Shown: positions 5,874 to 14,670, counted from the first letter of the stretch. The stretch is 18,206 nucleotides of DNA from Bacteroidales bacterium UBA1800 (GCA_002319915.1 DCFQ01000056.1:5670-23875); one strand, 5' to 3'. Notes: generated from the letters alone by a model not told the origin. Numbers and translations are program-made.

Positions 5874-8249
5874 TCAATTCATAATGGCGTTACTCTTGCT
5901 GTCGCTCTCCACATCGACTTTACGGTTGAGCTTTTTGACGTTCCTTCCCTTGTTGAACTTATAGGAGTACGAGAACTGGATATAATTTGAAAAATTAATC
6001 CCGGTAACTGTTGTCGAAGTGAATGCAGGTGTTTCCGTTTCAATCCTGTTGAATTTCTTATTGCCGGAAAAAGGAAGAAGCCAGAATACTCCGAAGCCAT
6101 GATTCTTCAGCTGTTTCTGGAACCCCGTTCCATAGAGCGGGATGTTGTAGGTTTTTGATTGCGCGTTTATATTTACCCCGTTATAGCTCAGGAAAAAGAT
6201 AAGCGTGGTTGTTTTTTTCTTATCGATATTTGCGAAAGCATAGCTTGTAAGGGCATAGGAGAAATAGTCCCTTTCCGGTATTGAGAACGAAGGTTCGGAA
6301 TATCCCGAATAGTGGCCTTTAAAGATCCTGGCATTGATGTTCACGTACCAGAGCATGGCATTTATACCGCCGCCCAGTTCATAGCCGCTCAGGAGGTTGA
6401 AAGGCTTTGAAAGCGTTGTTGGAAGCCCGTCAACCGGTGAATTTATGATGCTGTAGCGTGTGCTCATCTTATCTGAAAAGAATTCATTGTACACATAAGG
6501 CGAGAAGTAGTTACTGCCGAAATTCCAGGTATATGTAAGTTGGAGCCGGTCGCGGTAGTCAGGCCTCAAGTCGGGATTTCCCTGCGTTATCGAGTAATTC
6601 TGGCCGATCTTCCAGTAAGGATTCATATCGTATATTCCCGGCCTGTTGATTCTGCGGTTATAAGTGAATTTCACATTATGGGAAGCAGAGAACCTGTACT
6701 GGAAGTTAGCTGAGGGAAGGAAGCAGGAATAATCCGGTCTGGTGACCGAGTCAGCTTCTATATGGCTGTTCTCGACACGCAGCATCGCCTGGAACCCGAT
6801 CTTCTTCAGGTTGAAGGTCAGTCCACCGTAAAGGGAGTTCCTGAGCTCGATGTAATTGAACATGTTGTTTTGCTCACTGTCATCTATGATGAAATTATAA
6901 TCAAGATTCTGATAATAAAGCTGGTATCCTGTTTCAAGCTTGGCGAACAATCCTATCGGATAGGCGTAGTCGAGCTTGGTTGAAATATATTTTCTTTTGT
7001 CCGAATCATCCTCAAGCCTTGAGTAGGTGCTCAGGACCTGATCACTCCCATAAGGATGTGTCGCATTTGTGAAATCTGATCCCTGGACCGATGTAAACCA
7101 GTAATAGTTAGCCTCGGCAGTGAATTCCTCGGAAGGCTTTTTGAAAGTCCTCTTGTAGAAGAATGAAATATTCGATTCCCCGCTGCGGAGGTCATTGGTC
7201 GTTTCGGAGGAAACCGAATTCAGGGGATTGCCGCTTTTAAGGAGAATTGTGGTTCCCGGGATAAACACGTGCTGTCTGATGGGTTTATAATTGTAGTTCA
7301 CGCTGAGGTTGTCCTTTTCGCTGATGTAGTAATCGAAACCCGTGTTGACAGACGACATCGAGACCTTTATGTTCCCGTTCCCTGACATGCTGGTCAGCGA
7401 ATCGAGCATTGTAAACCTGTTATCAGTGGAGGTATTTAAATCGAGACCCTGGGTGAAGGAGAAGGCAGTGGCATAAAATGTTATCTTGCCAATTGCATAA
7501 TCGAGGCTTCCCGAAATGGAACTTGTCGGTTTGTTGAACGGCTTCAGTGTTGCGGCAATGTTCCCGCTGAGCCCGAACCTGGCTTCTTTCTTTAAAATGA
7601 TATTGATCACCCCGTCGATGTTCCCCTCATATTTTCCCGAAGGATTACTTATGATCTCAATGCTCTGGATATCAGAGGGAAGAAGCCTGGCAAGGAATTC
7701 GCTGTCGCGCTGCCTCCCGTCGACCTGGATTATGAAATTAGTGCTCCCGTTAAGAGTGATCTTATTCTGAAAATCGACCAGGACCTGCGGAATTTTCTTC
7801 AGTACATCATAACCTGTGGTTGAGGATTTGGCTACTATTTCCGGAATTGAATAGACGGTCCGGTCGACCAGTTCCTTTCCCTTAAGCCGTTCGGCAACGA
7901 CAGTAACTTCATTAAGTGATGCGGTGGTCTCGGCAAGAAAGATGGTGTCAACACCAATATCGCCCTTGTCCTCTTTGACCGTAATATACTTGCCTGTTGA
8001 AGTGTATCCCACGAAACTGGCTCTTACAAAATAGCTTCCTGGCTTAATCTTTTCAAGCTGGTAACCGCCGTCAGTCAGGGTAATTACACCGGTGACCATT
8101 GACGAATCGGGCATCTGCAGCAGTGCCACCGAGGCAAACTGAACAGGCGCCTTGTCCTTTTCATAGCAGACTTTCCCCGCAATACTCTGTGCCCTTGCCG
8201 AAAAGGATGAGAGAAGGACCAGCAGAATAACGTACGTTAACTTTTTCAA
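5874..8249 (-). CDS. TonB-receptor-like outer-membrane beta-barrel protein
   Basis: This outer-membrane protein has, after the signal peptide, a carboxypeptidase-regulatory-like beta-sandwich of about 80 residues (starting SIAGKV), then a TonB-receptor plug (about 100-220 residues in, with SLNEVTVVAE, a VDGRQ segment, PSDIQSIEII and a final GVINIILKK), then about 550 residues of alternating strands forming the barrel. This is the layout of the outer-membrane beta-barrel (OMP_b-brl_3) family, not SusC: no SusD gene adjoins. The frame opens at a GTG at 8279, but I prefer TTG at 8249, giving 791 residues, because it yields a typical signal peptide MKKLTYVILLVLLSSFSARA and lies one base after the stop of the preceding gene. 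It probably imports or binds a ligand with its operon partner; the ligand is unknown. Confidence 0.9.
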   Translation of the reverse strand: MKKLTYVILLVLLSSFSARAQSIAGKVCYEKDKAPVQFASVALLQMPDSSMVTGVITLTDGGYQLEKIKPGSYFVRASFVGYTSTGKYITVKEDKGDIGVDTIFLAETTASLNEVTVVAERLKGKELVDRTVYSIPEIVAKSSTTGYDVLKKIPQVLVDFQNKITLNGSTNFIIQVDGRQRDSEFLARLLPSDIQSIEIISNPSGKYEGNIDGVINIILKKEARFGLSGNIAATLKPFNKPTSSISGSLDYAIGKITFYATAFSFTQGLDLNTSTDNRFTMLDSLTSMSGNGNIKVSMSSVNTGFDYYISEKDNLSVNYNYKPIRQHVFIPGTTILLKSGNPLNSVSSETTNDLRSGESNISFFYKRTFKKPSEEFTAEANYYWFTSVQGSDFTNATHPYGSDQVLSTYSRLEDDSDKRKYISTKLDYAYPIGLFAKLETGYQLYYQNLDYNFIIDDSEQNNMFNYIELRNSLYGGLTFNLKKIGFQAMLRVENSHIEADSVTRPDYSCFLPSANFQYRFSASHNVKFTYNRRINRPGIYDMNPYWKIGQNYSITQGNPDLRPDYRDRLQLTYTWNFGSNYFSPYVYNEFFSDKMSTRYSIINSPVDGLPTTLSKPFNLLSGYELGGGINAMLWYVNINARIFKGHYSGYSEPSFSIPERDYFSYALTSYAFANIDKKKTTTLIFFLSYNGVNINAQSKTYNIPLYGTGFQKQLKNHGFGVFWLLPFSGNKKFNRIETETPAFTSTTVTGINFSNYIQFSYSYKFNKGRNVKKLNRKVDVESDSKSNAIMN

Positions 8250-8250
8250 C

Positions 8251-9198
8251 TTATTCAACAGATTTAATATTTGACTCACTATTTATATCCATCGGCATTT
8301 GCATGCTCACGCCAGGAGCACTGATCCCGAGGTTTCCTGTAATATGCGTTTTGGATCCGCCGTTGACGACAAGTCCGGTACGGGTATCGATTACAATATT
8401 TGATTTGCCGACACCCAGTAAATTATCATAAGTTACGGTTGCTCCGGCTGATTTAATCGGCGCTGCATTATCGGCTGCCTTAATGCTGGATTCGGCCATG
8501 ATTTCGGCATTGTCGCCCTTTATGGCGTCGAGTTGGTAGGAATTTTTTATAGTCAGCTCCATCCCCCCGGAATTTGTCTGCTGGGTTGTGGTCCAGTTTT
8601 CACCTGCCGCGACCTCTTTGCCCGGAAGATTCCATGTAAACATCCCGATCGTGGTTTTGAGATTATCATCAGAAACAATATTCCCGACCTGCTTCTTAAC
8701 GGCTGAACCCATGATCCCGGTAAGGGTGATGGAGCTTGTGTCCTTAAGCACAATGTCGGAGAGCATTTTCAGGTTGATGATCTCAACCGGCTTCCCGGTA
8801 AAATCGAGCTTTACATAAAGGGCATTTTTGCTGAGCCGGTTCATCAGGCACGATATGATATCGCCCATTTCCGATGATTTGATATTGCCTTCAACGGCAG
8901 AGCTGAAGGTTGTAATTTTACCCATGGAATTGGTCTTTGTGAAAAGGGTATCAAAGTGCACCTCAGTGACCATAAAGTCAGGGGTGCGGTCGATCATTTT
9001 CAGTGAAACGGTATAACCTACCTTCGAATCAACCGTCTGCTGATTGCCATTTATAGTCTGTGAAACTGTCTGTTCAGTCACAGATCTTAATCTGTAAACC
9101 TTGTTCTTTTCAAGGTTCAGCTTAAGGAGGGCACTGTTCTGTGCCATCAGTGAAATACTGACCACAAACACGCTGGCTGACAATAAAATCTTTTTCAT
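8251..9198 (-). CDS. Secreted DUF6263-like protein
   Basis: This 315-residue exported protein starts MKKILLSASVFVVSISLMAQ, a clear signal peptide probably cut before QNS. The mature part is beta-rich and reads like the DUF6263 group: it starts LLKLNLEKNKVYRLRS, includes FTWNLPGKEVAAGENWT in the middle, and ends with IDTRTGLVVNGGSKTHITG. It has no membrane segment after the signal peptide and no catalytic motif. The frame extends 7 codons further to a TTG at 9219, but the ATG at 9198 gives the better signal peptide and leaves room for a promoter. It directly precedes the barrel gene with a one-base gap to that gene's likely start, so the two are almost certainly cotranslated. Role inferred only: a periplasmic or surface partner of the barrel. 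Confidence 0.82.
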   Translation of the reverse strand: MKKILLSASVFVVSISLMAQNSALLKLNLEKNKVYRLRSVTEQTVSQTINGNQQTVDSKVGYTVSLKMIDRTPDFMVTEVHFDTLFTKTNSMGKITTFSSAVEGNIKSSEMGDIISCLMNRLSKNALYVKLDFTGKPVEIINLKMLSDIVLKDTSSITLTGIMGSAVKKQVGNIVSDDNLKTTIGMFTWNLPGKEVAAGENWTTTQQTNSGGMELTIKNSYQLDAIKGDNAEIMAESSIKAADNAAPIKSAGATVTYDNLLGVGKSNIVIDTRTGLVVNGGSKTHITGNLGISAPGVSMQMPMDINSESNIKSVE

Positions 9199-9216
9199 TA
9201 GTTCAGGTTTAATAGG

Positions 9217-9224
9217 CAAATTTA
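9217..9224 (-). promoter_or_regulatory. Candidate Bacteroidota -7 box TAAATTTG
   Basis: TAAATTTG on the minus strand fits the Bacteroidota -7 consensus TAnnTTTG at every fixed base and lies about 18 bases upstream of the ATG at 9198. No TTTG is found at the usual 19-21-base spacing upstream, so the -33 half is missing or weak. If used, the leader would be only about 10 bases long. Confidence 0.4.
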
Positions 9225-9369
9225 CGTATTACTTAATATACGGGACACAGCTTATCGGCAAATGAGCGATAATTACCGGTGAAAAACATTGTCGGGAATG
9301 TATGTGAACTCACTTCCGGGAGGACATATTATAAAATAATTATGGTTAAAGATTCAATCAGGCAGTCGT

Positions 9370-10506
9370 TCATTCAGGCGTGTCCTGATTTTTCGGCACA
9401 ATTCGCGCCGGATGCCTGCTTACCACCTGCCTGAATGTATTCTTACCCTTCAGATAATTATTCAGGAATGAGATTGTAAGATCGGAAATGATCCTGTAGC
9501 TGTCGCCTGCCTTGCAATTGCCTGACTCCTTTACCAGTGCCGGGATGCATGAAAAATCTTCATGACTGGTTGAATCTATCTTAAATACCTGCATCTCACC
9601 CGTCACCTTTTGAGTAAAATCGAATATGGAATCCACTTTCACCAGGTCATCCTGCCTCGTACTCTCAAGTCGAAGCCAGGGGATACGGATATGCAATCCA
9701 GCCAGTTCAGGGGATTGCCGGATAAAGGTGAAATCCGAATCCTCACCGGCGGATAAGCCGTAATGATGGAACTCTGATCCATCCAGGGATATGATGCAGG
9801 TTAATTCCGGAAATTTCTCAGAGAAGATTGCACCGGCCAGGCTGCCCCAGCTGTAACCTGCCAGCCCGATCCTTGAGAAATCGATATTTGATTCCTGCCT
9901 TATTGCATGCAGTGATGCAAACGCATCATTAACCTGTTCGTCGAGATCTTCCTTCTGCATGGTCATATCACCCGGATAGCGTCCGATGGAGCTTATTGAG
10001 GCCACAACAAAACCACGGGCTGCCAGTTCCTCGAAAAGCGGAAAATTTTCAAAGCTCATTCCATTGTAAGCGCACATGTAAATGACCAGCGGGAACTTTG
10101 CATTCACTGGCGCGGCATCTTTCCAGCTTCGTGTCCTGTAATCAAGAAGCAGGGTGGTATCTGAGCATCCCACCCCTTCGCAGAATGATTGTGCGACCTT
10201 ACCTGTTATACCTTTCCATTCCGTTGAACCGGTATAATAAACAGCCCTGCTTTCGAGAAGCCCCAGTATATCCCTGAATTTGAGGAGTGAATCATCAGGT
10301 GATGGAACAGCAGGATACCAGATGTCAATTTTCAATGGCCTGAAATGAAGGTAATCTGACAGACCGGTTCCAGGCTTGTAAACCCTTGAACTGTCAACTG
10401 CATCAACAATTTTAAATCCGGCTTTATATGATCCGGAGGTCCTTTCTCCGGGCGCTGTGCACCCGGAAAGTACCATCAAAATAACGGGATATAGGATATA
10501 CTTCAT
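9370..10506 (-). CDS. Lipoprotein alpha/beta hydrolase, PAF-acetylhydrolase-like
   Basis: This 378-residue protein begins with a lipoprotein signal ending VLSGC, making Cys16 the lipid anchor. The body is an alpha/beta hydrolase: the nucleophile elbow GYSWG puts Ser219 in place, Asp242 in SLDGSE is a good acid, and His315 in STSHEDF the likely base. The segment KIDIWYP near residues 59-65 and the overall order resemble platelet-activating-factor acetylhydrolase and dienelactone-hydrolase-like esterases. It would act in the periplasm or on the cell surface on an ester or short acyl substrate, which is not known. It starts at an ATG 73 bases downstream of the P5C dehydrogenase gene on the same strand. 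A TATCTTCG sequence just upstream of the start differs from the Bacteroidota -7 consensus at one fixed position. Confidence 0.85.
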   Translation of the reverse strand: MKYILYPVILMVLSGCTAPGERTSGSYKAGFKIVDAVDSSRVYKPGTGLSDYLHFRPLKIDIWYPAVPSPDDSLLKFRDILGLLESRAVYYTGSTEWKGITGKVAQSFCEGVGCSDTTLLLDYRTRSWKDAAPVNAKFPLVIYMCAYNGMSFENFPLFEELAARGFVVASISSIGRYPGDMTMQKEDLDEQVNDAFASLHAIRQESNIDFSRIGLAGYSWGSLAGAIFSEKFPELTCIISLDGSEFHHYGLSAGEDSDFTFIRQSPELAGLHIRIPWLRLESTRQDDLVKVDSIFDFTQKVTGEMQVFKIDSTSHEDFSCIPALVKESGNCKAGDSYRIISDLTISFLNNYLKGKNTFRQVVSRHPARIVPKNQDTPE

Positions 10507-10579
10507 TTGGCGAAGATATATAGGAATCTTTAAATATTAAGAATCAATGCTTATGTCAGGATCAGCTGAAATCTCCGGA

Positions 10580-12205
10580 TCAAACCATGTAAGGGTATTT
10601 GAAATCAGTCGGAGGGAGCAAAGTTTCCTTTATTGTTCTGGGGCTGACCCAGCGGATCAGGTTGAGGTGGCTTCCGGCCTTGTCGTTGGTTCCCGAGGCC
10701 CTTGCGCCGCCGAACGGCTGCTGGCCCACCATTGCGCCTGTCGGTTTATCGTTGATGTAGAAGTTGCCGGCTGCAAACCTCAGCGCCCTGCATGCCGTAA
10801 TCATGGCATATTTATCCTTGCTGAATATCGAGCCGGTCAGGCCGTAGGGAGAAGTCTGGTCGCATAGATCCATCGTCTCTTCAAATTTTTCGTCATCGTA
10901 GACAAAGATGGTCATGACAGGACCGAATATCTCTTCTTCCATCGATACAAAATGCGGATCCGTGGTGACGATTACGGTTGGTTCGATAAAGAATCCAGAC
11001 GATTTATCACCGTTTCCGCCCGCGATTATCCGGGCCTCCTTTGATTTCCCGGCAATGGAAATATACGACATAATCCTGTCAAAAGAGGCCTCGTCAATTA
11101 CAGCATTGATGTAATTGTTGAAATCTGTGACATCGCCAGTCTTCATTTCAGCTATCATTTTGAGCAGAAGGTCTTTCGTGTCCTCCCAGATAGAGGATGG
11201 TACGTATGCCCTCGACGCTGCAGAACATTTCTGCCCCTGGTATTCGAATGAACCCCTTGCAATGGCTGTCGCCAGTGCTGCAATGTCTGCTGATCTGTGA
11301 GCAAAGATAAAGTCCTTCCCGCCGGTCTCTCCTACAATCCTTGGGTAGGATCTGTAAACGGAAAGATTCTCGGTAACCTGTTTCCAGATAGTGTTAAAGG
11401 TCGGGTTTGACCCGGTGAAATGGATGCCGCCCAGGTCTTTATGCTTCAGTACCACGCTGCTTATCAGGGAACCGGAACCGGGAACAAAATTTATTACTCC
11501 TGCAGGCAGACCCGCTTCTTCAAATATCTTCATCAGGTAATAGTTCGAAAGAACTGACGTGGATGCTGGTTTCCATACCGTGGTGTTACCCATCAGTGTG
11601 ACGCTTGCGTTAAGGTTCGATGCGATCGCCGTAAAGTTGAAGGGTGTTATTGTGTAAACAAATCCTTCCAGCGGCCGGTATTCGAGCCGGTTTATCGTGT
11701 CGTGTTCTGAGACCGGCTGCTCCATGTAGATCAATGAAGCGAAATAATTATTGAACCTCAGGTAATCAATAACTTCGCATGCCGAATCGATCTCCGCCTG
11801 GAACAGGTTCTTGCCCTGTCCCAGCATAGTGGCTGCATTAAGCCGGTACCTGTATTTTTTTGAAATGAGCTCTGCGGCTTTTGCCATTATTGAGGCCCTT
11901 TCCATCCAGGAGAGGGTCATCCAGTCGTTCTTTGCCCTGGTCGCGGATTCAATGGCCAGCGCTGCCTCTTTTTCAGTCGCCTGGTGAAAGCTGGCAAGGA
12001 TATGCCCATGGTTTGAGGGCATGACCACTTTCCCCATTTTTCCTGTCCGGATCTCCTTTCCGCCAATAATAAGAGGTATTTCGACGACACTGCCCGACTG
12101 ACGGGCTAATTCCTCATCAATCAGGATTCTTTCCCTGCTTCCCGGGAGATATGACAAAACAGGCTCATTTTCAGGCTTCTGAAAATTAAAAATAGCATTG
12201 TTCAT
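10580..12205 (-). CDS. pruA: 1-pyrroline-5-carboxylate dehydrogenase
   Basis: This 541-residue aldehyde dehydrogenase oxidises L-glutamate 5-semialdehyde to glutamate with NAD+, the second step of proline breakdown. The N-terminal region (FNFQKPENEPVLSYLPGS), the NAD-binding TPFNFTAI and VWKPA segments, FTGSNPTF, the general base in GETGGKD (Glu293) and the catalytic cysteine in GQKCSAASR (Cys327) match the stand-alone P5C dehydrogenase family of about 540 residues. The open frame runs on to a start at 12307, but the extra 34 residues do not look like protein from this family and the ATG at 12205 matches the known N terminus. It is not fused to proline dehydrogenase (PutA form), and no proline dehydrogenase gene lies in this window. 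The enzyme is cytoplasmic. Confidence 0.96.
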   Translation of the reverse strand: MNNAIFNFQKPENEPVLSYLPGSRERILIDEELARQSGSVVEIPLIIGGKEIRTGKMGKVVMPSNHGHILASFHQATEKEAALAIESATRAKNDWMTLSWMERASIMAKAAELISKKYRYRLNAATMLGQGKNLFQAEIDSACEVIDYLRFNNYFASLIYMEQPVSEHDTINRLEYRPLEGFVYTITPFNFTAIASNLNASVTLMGNTTVWKPASTSVLSNYYLMKIFEEAGLPAGVINFVPGSGSLISSVVLKHKDLGGIHFTGSNPTFNTIWKQVTENLSVYRSYPRIVGETGGKDFIFAHRSADIAALATAIARGSFEYQGQKCSAASRAYVPSSIWEDTKDLLLKMIAEMKTGDVTDFNNYINAVIDEASFDRIMSYISIAGKSKEARIIAGGNGDKSSGFFIEPTVIVTTDPHFVSMEEEIFGPVMTIFVYDDEKFEETMDLCDQTSPYGLTGSIFSKDKYAMITACRALRFAAGNFYINDKPTGAMVGQQPFGGARASGTNDKAGSHLNLIRWVSPRTIKETLLPPTDFKYPYMV

Positions 12206-12221
12206 GATTTTGACTTTTGTG

Positions 12222-12229
12222 CAAAAATA
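12222..12229 (-). promoter_or_regulatory. Candidate -7 box TATTTTTG upstream of pruA
   Basis: TATTTTTG on the minus strand fits TAnnTTTG at every fixed base and ends 17 bases before the pruA ATG. A direct repeat TGACTTTTGT (plus strand, 12211-12220 and 12253-12262, 42 bases apart) flanks it and could bind a regulator. No clear -33 TTTG lies at the usual distance. Confidence 0.4.
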
Positions 12230-12413
12230 CGGACAGACAGTACCAATAACTATGACTTTTGTCCTCTCAGACCGATGGTTTGCAGAAGACAAGTGCCCGG
12301 GGTGCATGACTTCTCTTATGCAGTCCTCAGGGGCATGGTGAGGCTGGCAGCCGGAAAACAGACTGTCAATTGGGAAAGGGCAAGGAGGGGGTAGAATAGC
12401 AGGTGGCTTATTT

Positions 12414-13499
12414 TTATAATGCTTCAGGTCTGACTTCCTTCCCCAGGAATTCGGAGTACCTGTTCACTGCCTTTCCGAAGGCATTCCCGGAGCATTGCCA
12501 GGCATCGCCGAAGATTTTACAGGAAATGATCACGGCATCCTTCCCGGCAATTCGTTTCCATGTGCCGGTTATCTGGCCGTTTGTCATGATTGCCGGATAG
12601 AATATTCCATTCGACGATATCGCTTTCTTATTGTCGGCCATTGCCAGGGAAGCGCTCCTGTCGGCATAGCTGATCAAGAACTCATCGTATGAGGGGAGCA
12701 GGTGCACTTTATCATTCAGATGCCCGGTGCCGGGAATGGCATCATTAAACCAGTAAGTCCTGTCGTTTATGGTTTCTGAAACCAGCCTGCTGCTGTTGTG
12801 CTTTACTGCAAGGCTTGAATCGGACAGCGGCAAGCCCGACCACCAGGCAAAATCCCGGATGGTGGCGGGTCCGCGGCTGCTGAAATAGCGGAAAGCCAGC
12901 TCCTTCAATGCCTCGGCTTTTGACAGGTTCCTATCGCCCGGCGGGACACGTTCTTCAAGCAGGGCATATGACGGTTTCCCGTTTTTTTGCTTTCCGCTGC
13001 AAATTATACCTTCCATTTCAGCCCTCACAAGGATATGTGATGCCCTGTTCTCGTCGATCTGGATCCCGGACCTCTTCAATTCCTGGATCAGCCCTTCCCG
13101 GGACAGGTGTTCCCCCTGGGTTAATGCTTTTTCAATGATGCTGTTGCACTTCGTGAAGATCTTTTCATCCAGCTCGAGCTGCCTGTCCCTGTATTTCAGG
13201 GCCGATTTAATGTGCGAAGAGGAAAGTCGAAGCAGCCAGCGGACGTCGGCAGACGCTGCGAAATGCCACGTTGGCCTCAATAAGTGCATCCTTATTATTT
13301 TACCGGAATCGATCTCATCATCGATCATTATTTCGGTCGATCCCGGGATTCTGATGCCAAAGGCCCACTTCGACATGCCGTAGTCCTGGGCCTGCAGTGC
13401 CACCATCCTGCCGGCGACCTCCGCTGCAGTCGTGAGGACGGGGGTACCTATCTGCTGGCTTAAGGTTCTCAGGATCGGGATATTTCCGGGATCTGTCAT
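12414..13499 (-). CDS. Winged-helix AlkZ-like DNA glycosylase (HTH_42 family)
   Basis: This 361-residue protein belongs to the winged-helix HTH_42 (DUF1006) family, which includes the DNA glycosylases AlkZ and YcaQ/AlkX. The catalytic QxQ motif is seen as Gln36 and Gln38 in VALQAQDYG; in AlkZ the two glutamines activate water for base removal, whereas YcaQ carries QxD. MHLLRPTWHFAASADVRWLL near residues 92-111 is the most typical stretch of the family. GPATIRDFAWWSGLP and the C-terminal GTW-RI segment fit the further winged helices. The inferred role is excision of bulky alkyl lesions or opening of interstrand crosslinks. Many members sit in antibiotic clusters as self-resistance genes, but no biosynthetic genes are seen here. 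It starts at an ATG and is followed by pruA after about 210 bases. Confidence 0.85.
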   Translation of the reverse strand: MTDPGNIPILRTLSQQIGTPVLTTAAEVAGRMVALQAQDYGMSKWAFGIRIPGSTEIMIDDEIDSGKIIRMHLLRPTWHFAASADVRWLLRLSSSHIKSALKYRDRQLELDEKIFTKCNSIIEKALTQGEHLSREGLIQELKRSGIQIDENRASHILVRAEMEGIICSGKQKNGKPSYALLEERVPPGDRNLSKAEALKELAFRYFSSRGPATIRDFAWWSGLPLSDSSLAVKHNSSRLVSETINDRTYWFNDAIPGTGHLNDKVHLLPSYDEFLISYADRSASLAMADNKKAISSNGIFYPAIMTNGQITGTWKRIAGKDAVIISCKIFGDAWQCSGNAFGKAVNRYSEFLGKEVRPEAL

Positions 13500-13637
13500 T
13501 GTTATTTTATTAACAATACCCTGGCTGACTGCCGGGTAATATATTGATGCCCGGTTCAGAGCCGTTCATCATGCATGTGATACAAATGAGGCCAATAAAG
13601 GATACCAAAGGTTTTACTGGGAACCAGTCTGGTCAGT

Positions 13638-13988
13638 TTACTTCCGCTTCTTCTCGATGTTTTCAGTCACCCTGAACCTGACGATCCTTGCAATGAGATC
13701 CAGTGGCATCGGCTCATTGAGCGGGAACTGGACCGAACCCTTTCCCTGTTTGAATTTTGAAAGCTCGGCGGCAAACTTTGAATGTCCCGTCGGGGTAGCA
13801 TAGAACCCGATGTGGTTCTTAAAGCCCGCGAAGTAGACCAATGGCCTGCCGCCGGACTTGTAGGCAGGCATCTGGTACGCAAAGCTCTCCTCAGCTTCAG
13901 GTGCATTTTCCCTTATTGCTGTCCTGACCTGGGCCAGCTTGGTCCGGACATCCTCTGGAAAGGAGGCAATGTATTCATCTACAGTCAT
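13638..13988 (-). CDS. DUF1801 protein (first of a tandem pair)
   Basis: This 116-residue cytoplasmic protein is a DUF1801 (YdhG/Fra-like) member: it opens MTVDEYIASFPEDVRTKLAQVR, followed by ENAPEAEESFAYQMPAYK, then LVYFAGFKNHIGFY, and ends GSVQFPLNEPMPLDLIARIVRFR, the full order of this family. Some relatives in Bacillus were described as iron chaperones, but the function of most is unknown. The open frame extends 26 codons upstream to a TTG at 14066; those residues are hydrophobic and outside the family, so the ATG at 13988 is chosen. It shares architecture with the next gene on the same strand, 187 bases upstream, and together they look like an old duplication. Confidence 0.85.
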   Translation of the reverse strand: MTVDEYIASFPEDVRTKLAQVRTAIRENAPEAEESFAYQMPAYKSGGRPLVYFAGFKNHIGFYATPTGHSKFAAELSKFKQGKGSVQFPLNEPMPLDLIARIVRFRVTENIEKKRK

Positions 13989-14175
13989 ATACAAACATTT
14001 TAAGTGATCTATAGAGGCTGGAACTGAATTTAGGAAAAGTACCACCTCCAAGTAATTAATGTACAATCCACAAAAATAAAAATTCCAGGGAATCTGCCCC
14101 GATCACGGGAGGAGAATCGAATATCAGTGGCCCGTACGATGTGCAGGGGGGCATTAAAACCTTGATCCGCAGGTT

Positions 14176-14541
14176 CTAATACATCCATTTCGCGTCATTC
14201 TCCTCGACATCCTTCATCCGGTATAACGCAATTCTCCTGATAAGATCGGCCGGGAGCGGTTTATCGTATGGGAACCGGACAGTGTCCTTTCCTGTTTTGA
14301 ATTCTTCCAGTTCCCTGTGGAACGGCTTCAATGCAGGACCGGTCGGCGTGAAGTTCAGATGTGATTTGTAAGCCGAGTAAGAGAACAGGATCCTTTTTCC
14401 GATAAGTACAGGCTGTCCCCATTTCAAGTCTTCGGTGGCTCCTGGAGCTGCCATTTTTAAAATGGAACGGATCTCTCTCAGCTTCTCCCTTCCACCCTCG
14501 GGAGCCATATCTATGTATTCCTCCACGTTTGCCGGTTTCAT
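14176..14541 (-). CDS. DUF1801 protein (second of a tandem pair)
   Basis: This 121-residue protein has the same order of motifs as its downstream neighbour: VEEYIDMAPEGGREKLREIR, then KMAAPGATEDLKWGQPVL, LFSYSAYKSHLNF, and DTVRFPYDKPLPADLIRRIALYR. The core pocket residues differ (Lys-Trp-Gly-Gln-Pro in place of Ala-Tyr-Gln-Met-Pro), so the pair has diverged well beyond a recent copy. The start is the ATG at 14541. The C terminus ends Lys-Trp-Met-Tyr. No metal-binding cluster, signal peptide or membrane segment is visible. Function is unknown; the tandem arrangement may give two substrate specificities or two halves of a heterodimer, which is inference. Confidence 0.85.
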   Translation of the reverse strand: MKPANVEEYIDMAPEGGREKLREIRSILKMAAPGATEDLKWGQPVLIGKRILFSYSAYKSHLNFTPTGPALKPFHRELEEFKTGKDTVRFPYDKPLPADLIRRIALYRMKDVEENDAKWMY

Positions 14542-14670
14542 ATATCAGATTTTGATAATTTTCAAAGATTCCAGGTCCTTCCTGTTTCACAAAAACATTA
14601 AACAATAGTTGGAGTTTTCTGATCATTTAAAGTACAGGTAATTTTTAAATAGTGTCCGACTAAAATTAAC

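Noticed and set aside
5874..8279. SusC-type receptor of a polysaccharide utilisation locus
   Set aside because: No SusD-like gene or glycoside hydrolase is adjacent, and the plug/barrel layout fits the other barrel family better.
12206..12307. N-terminal extension of pruA by 34 codons
   Set aside because: The extra residues do not fit the family and overlap the likely promoter; the ATG at 12205 matches the usual N terminus.
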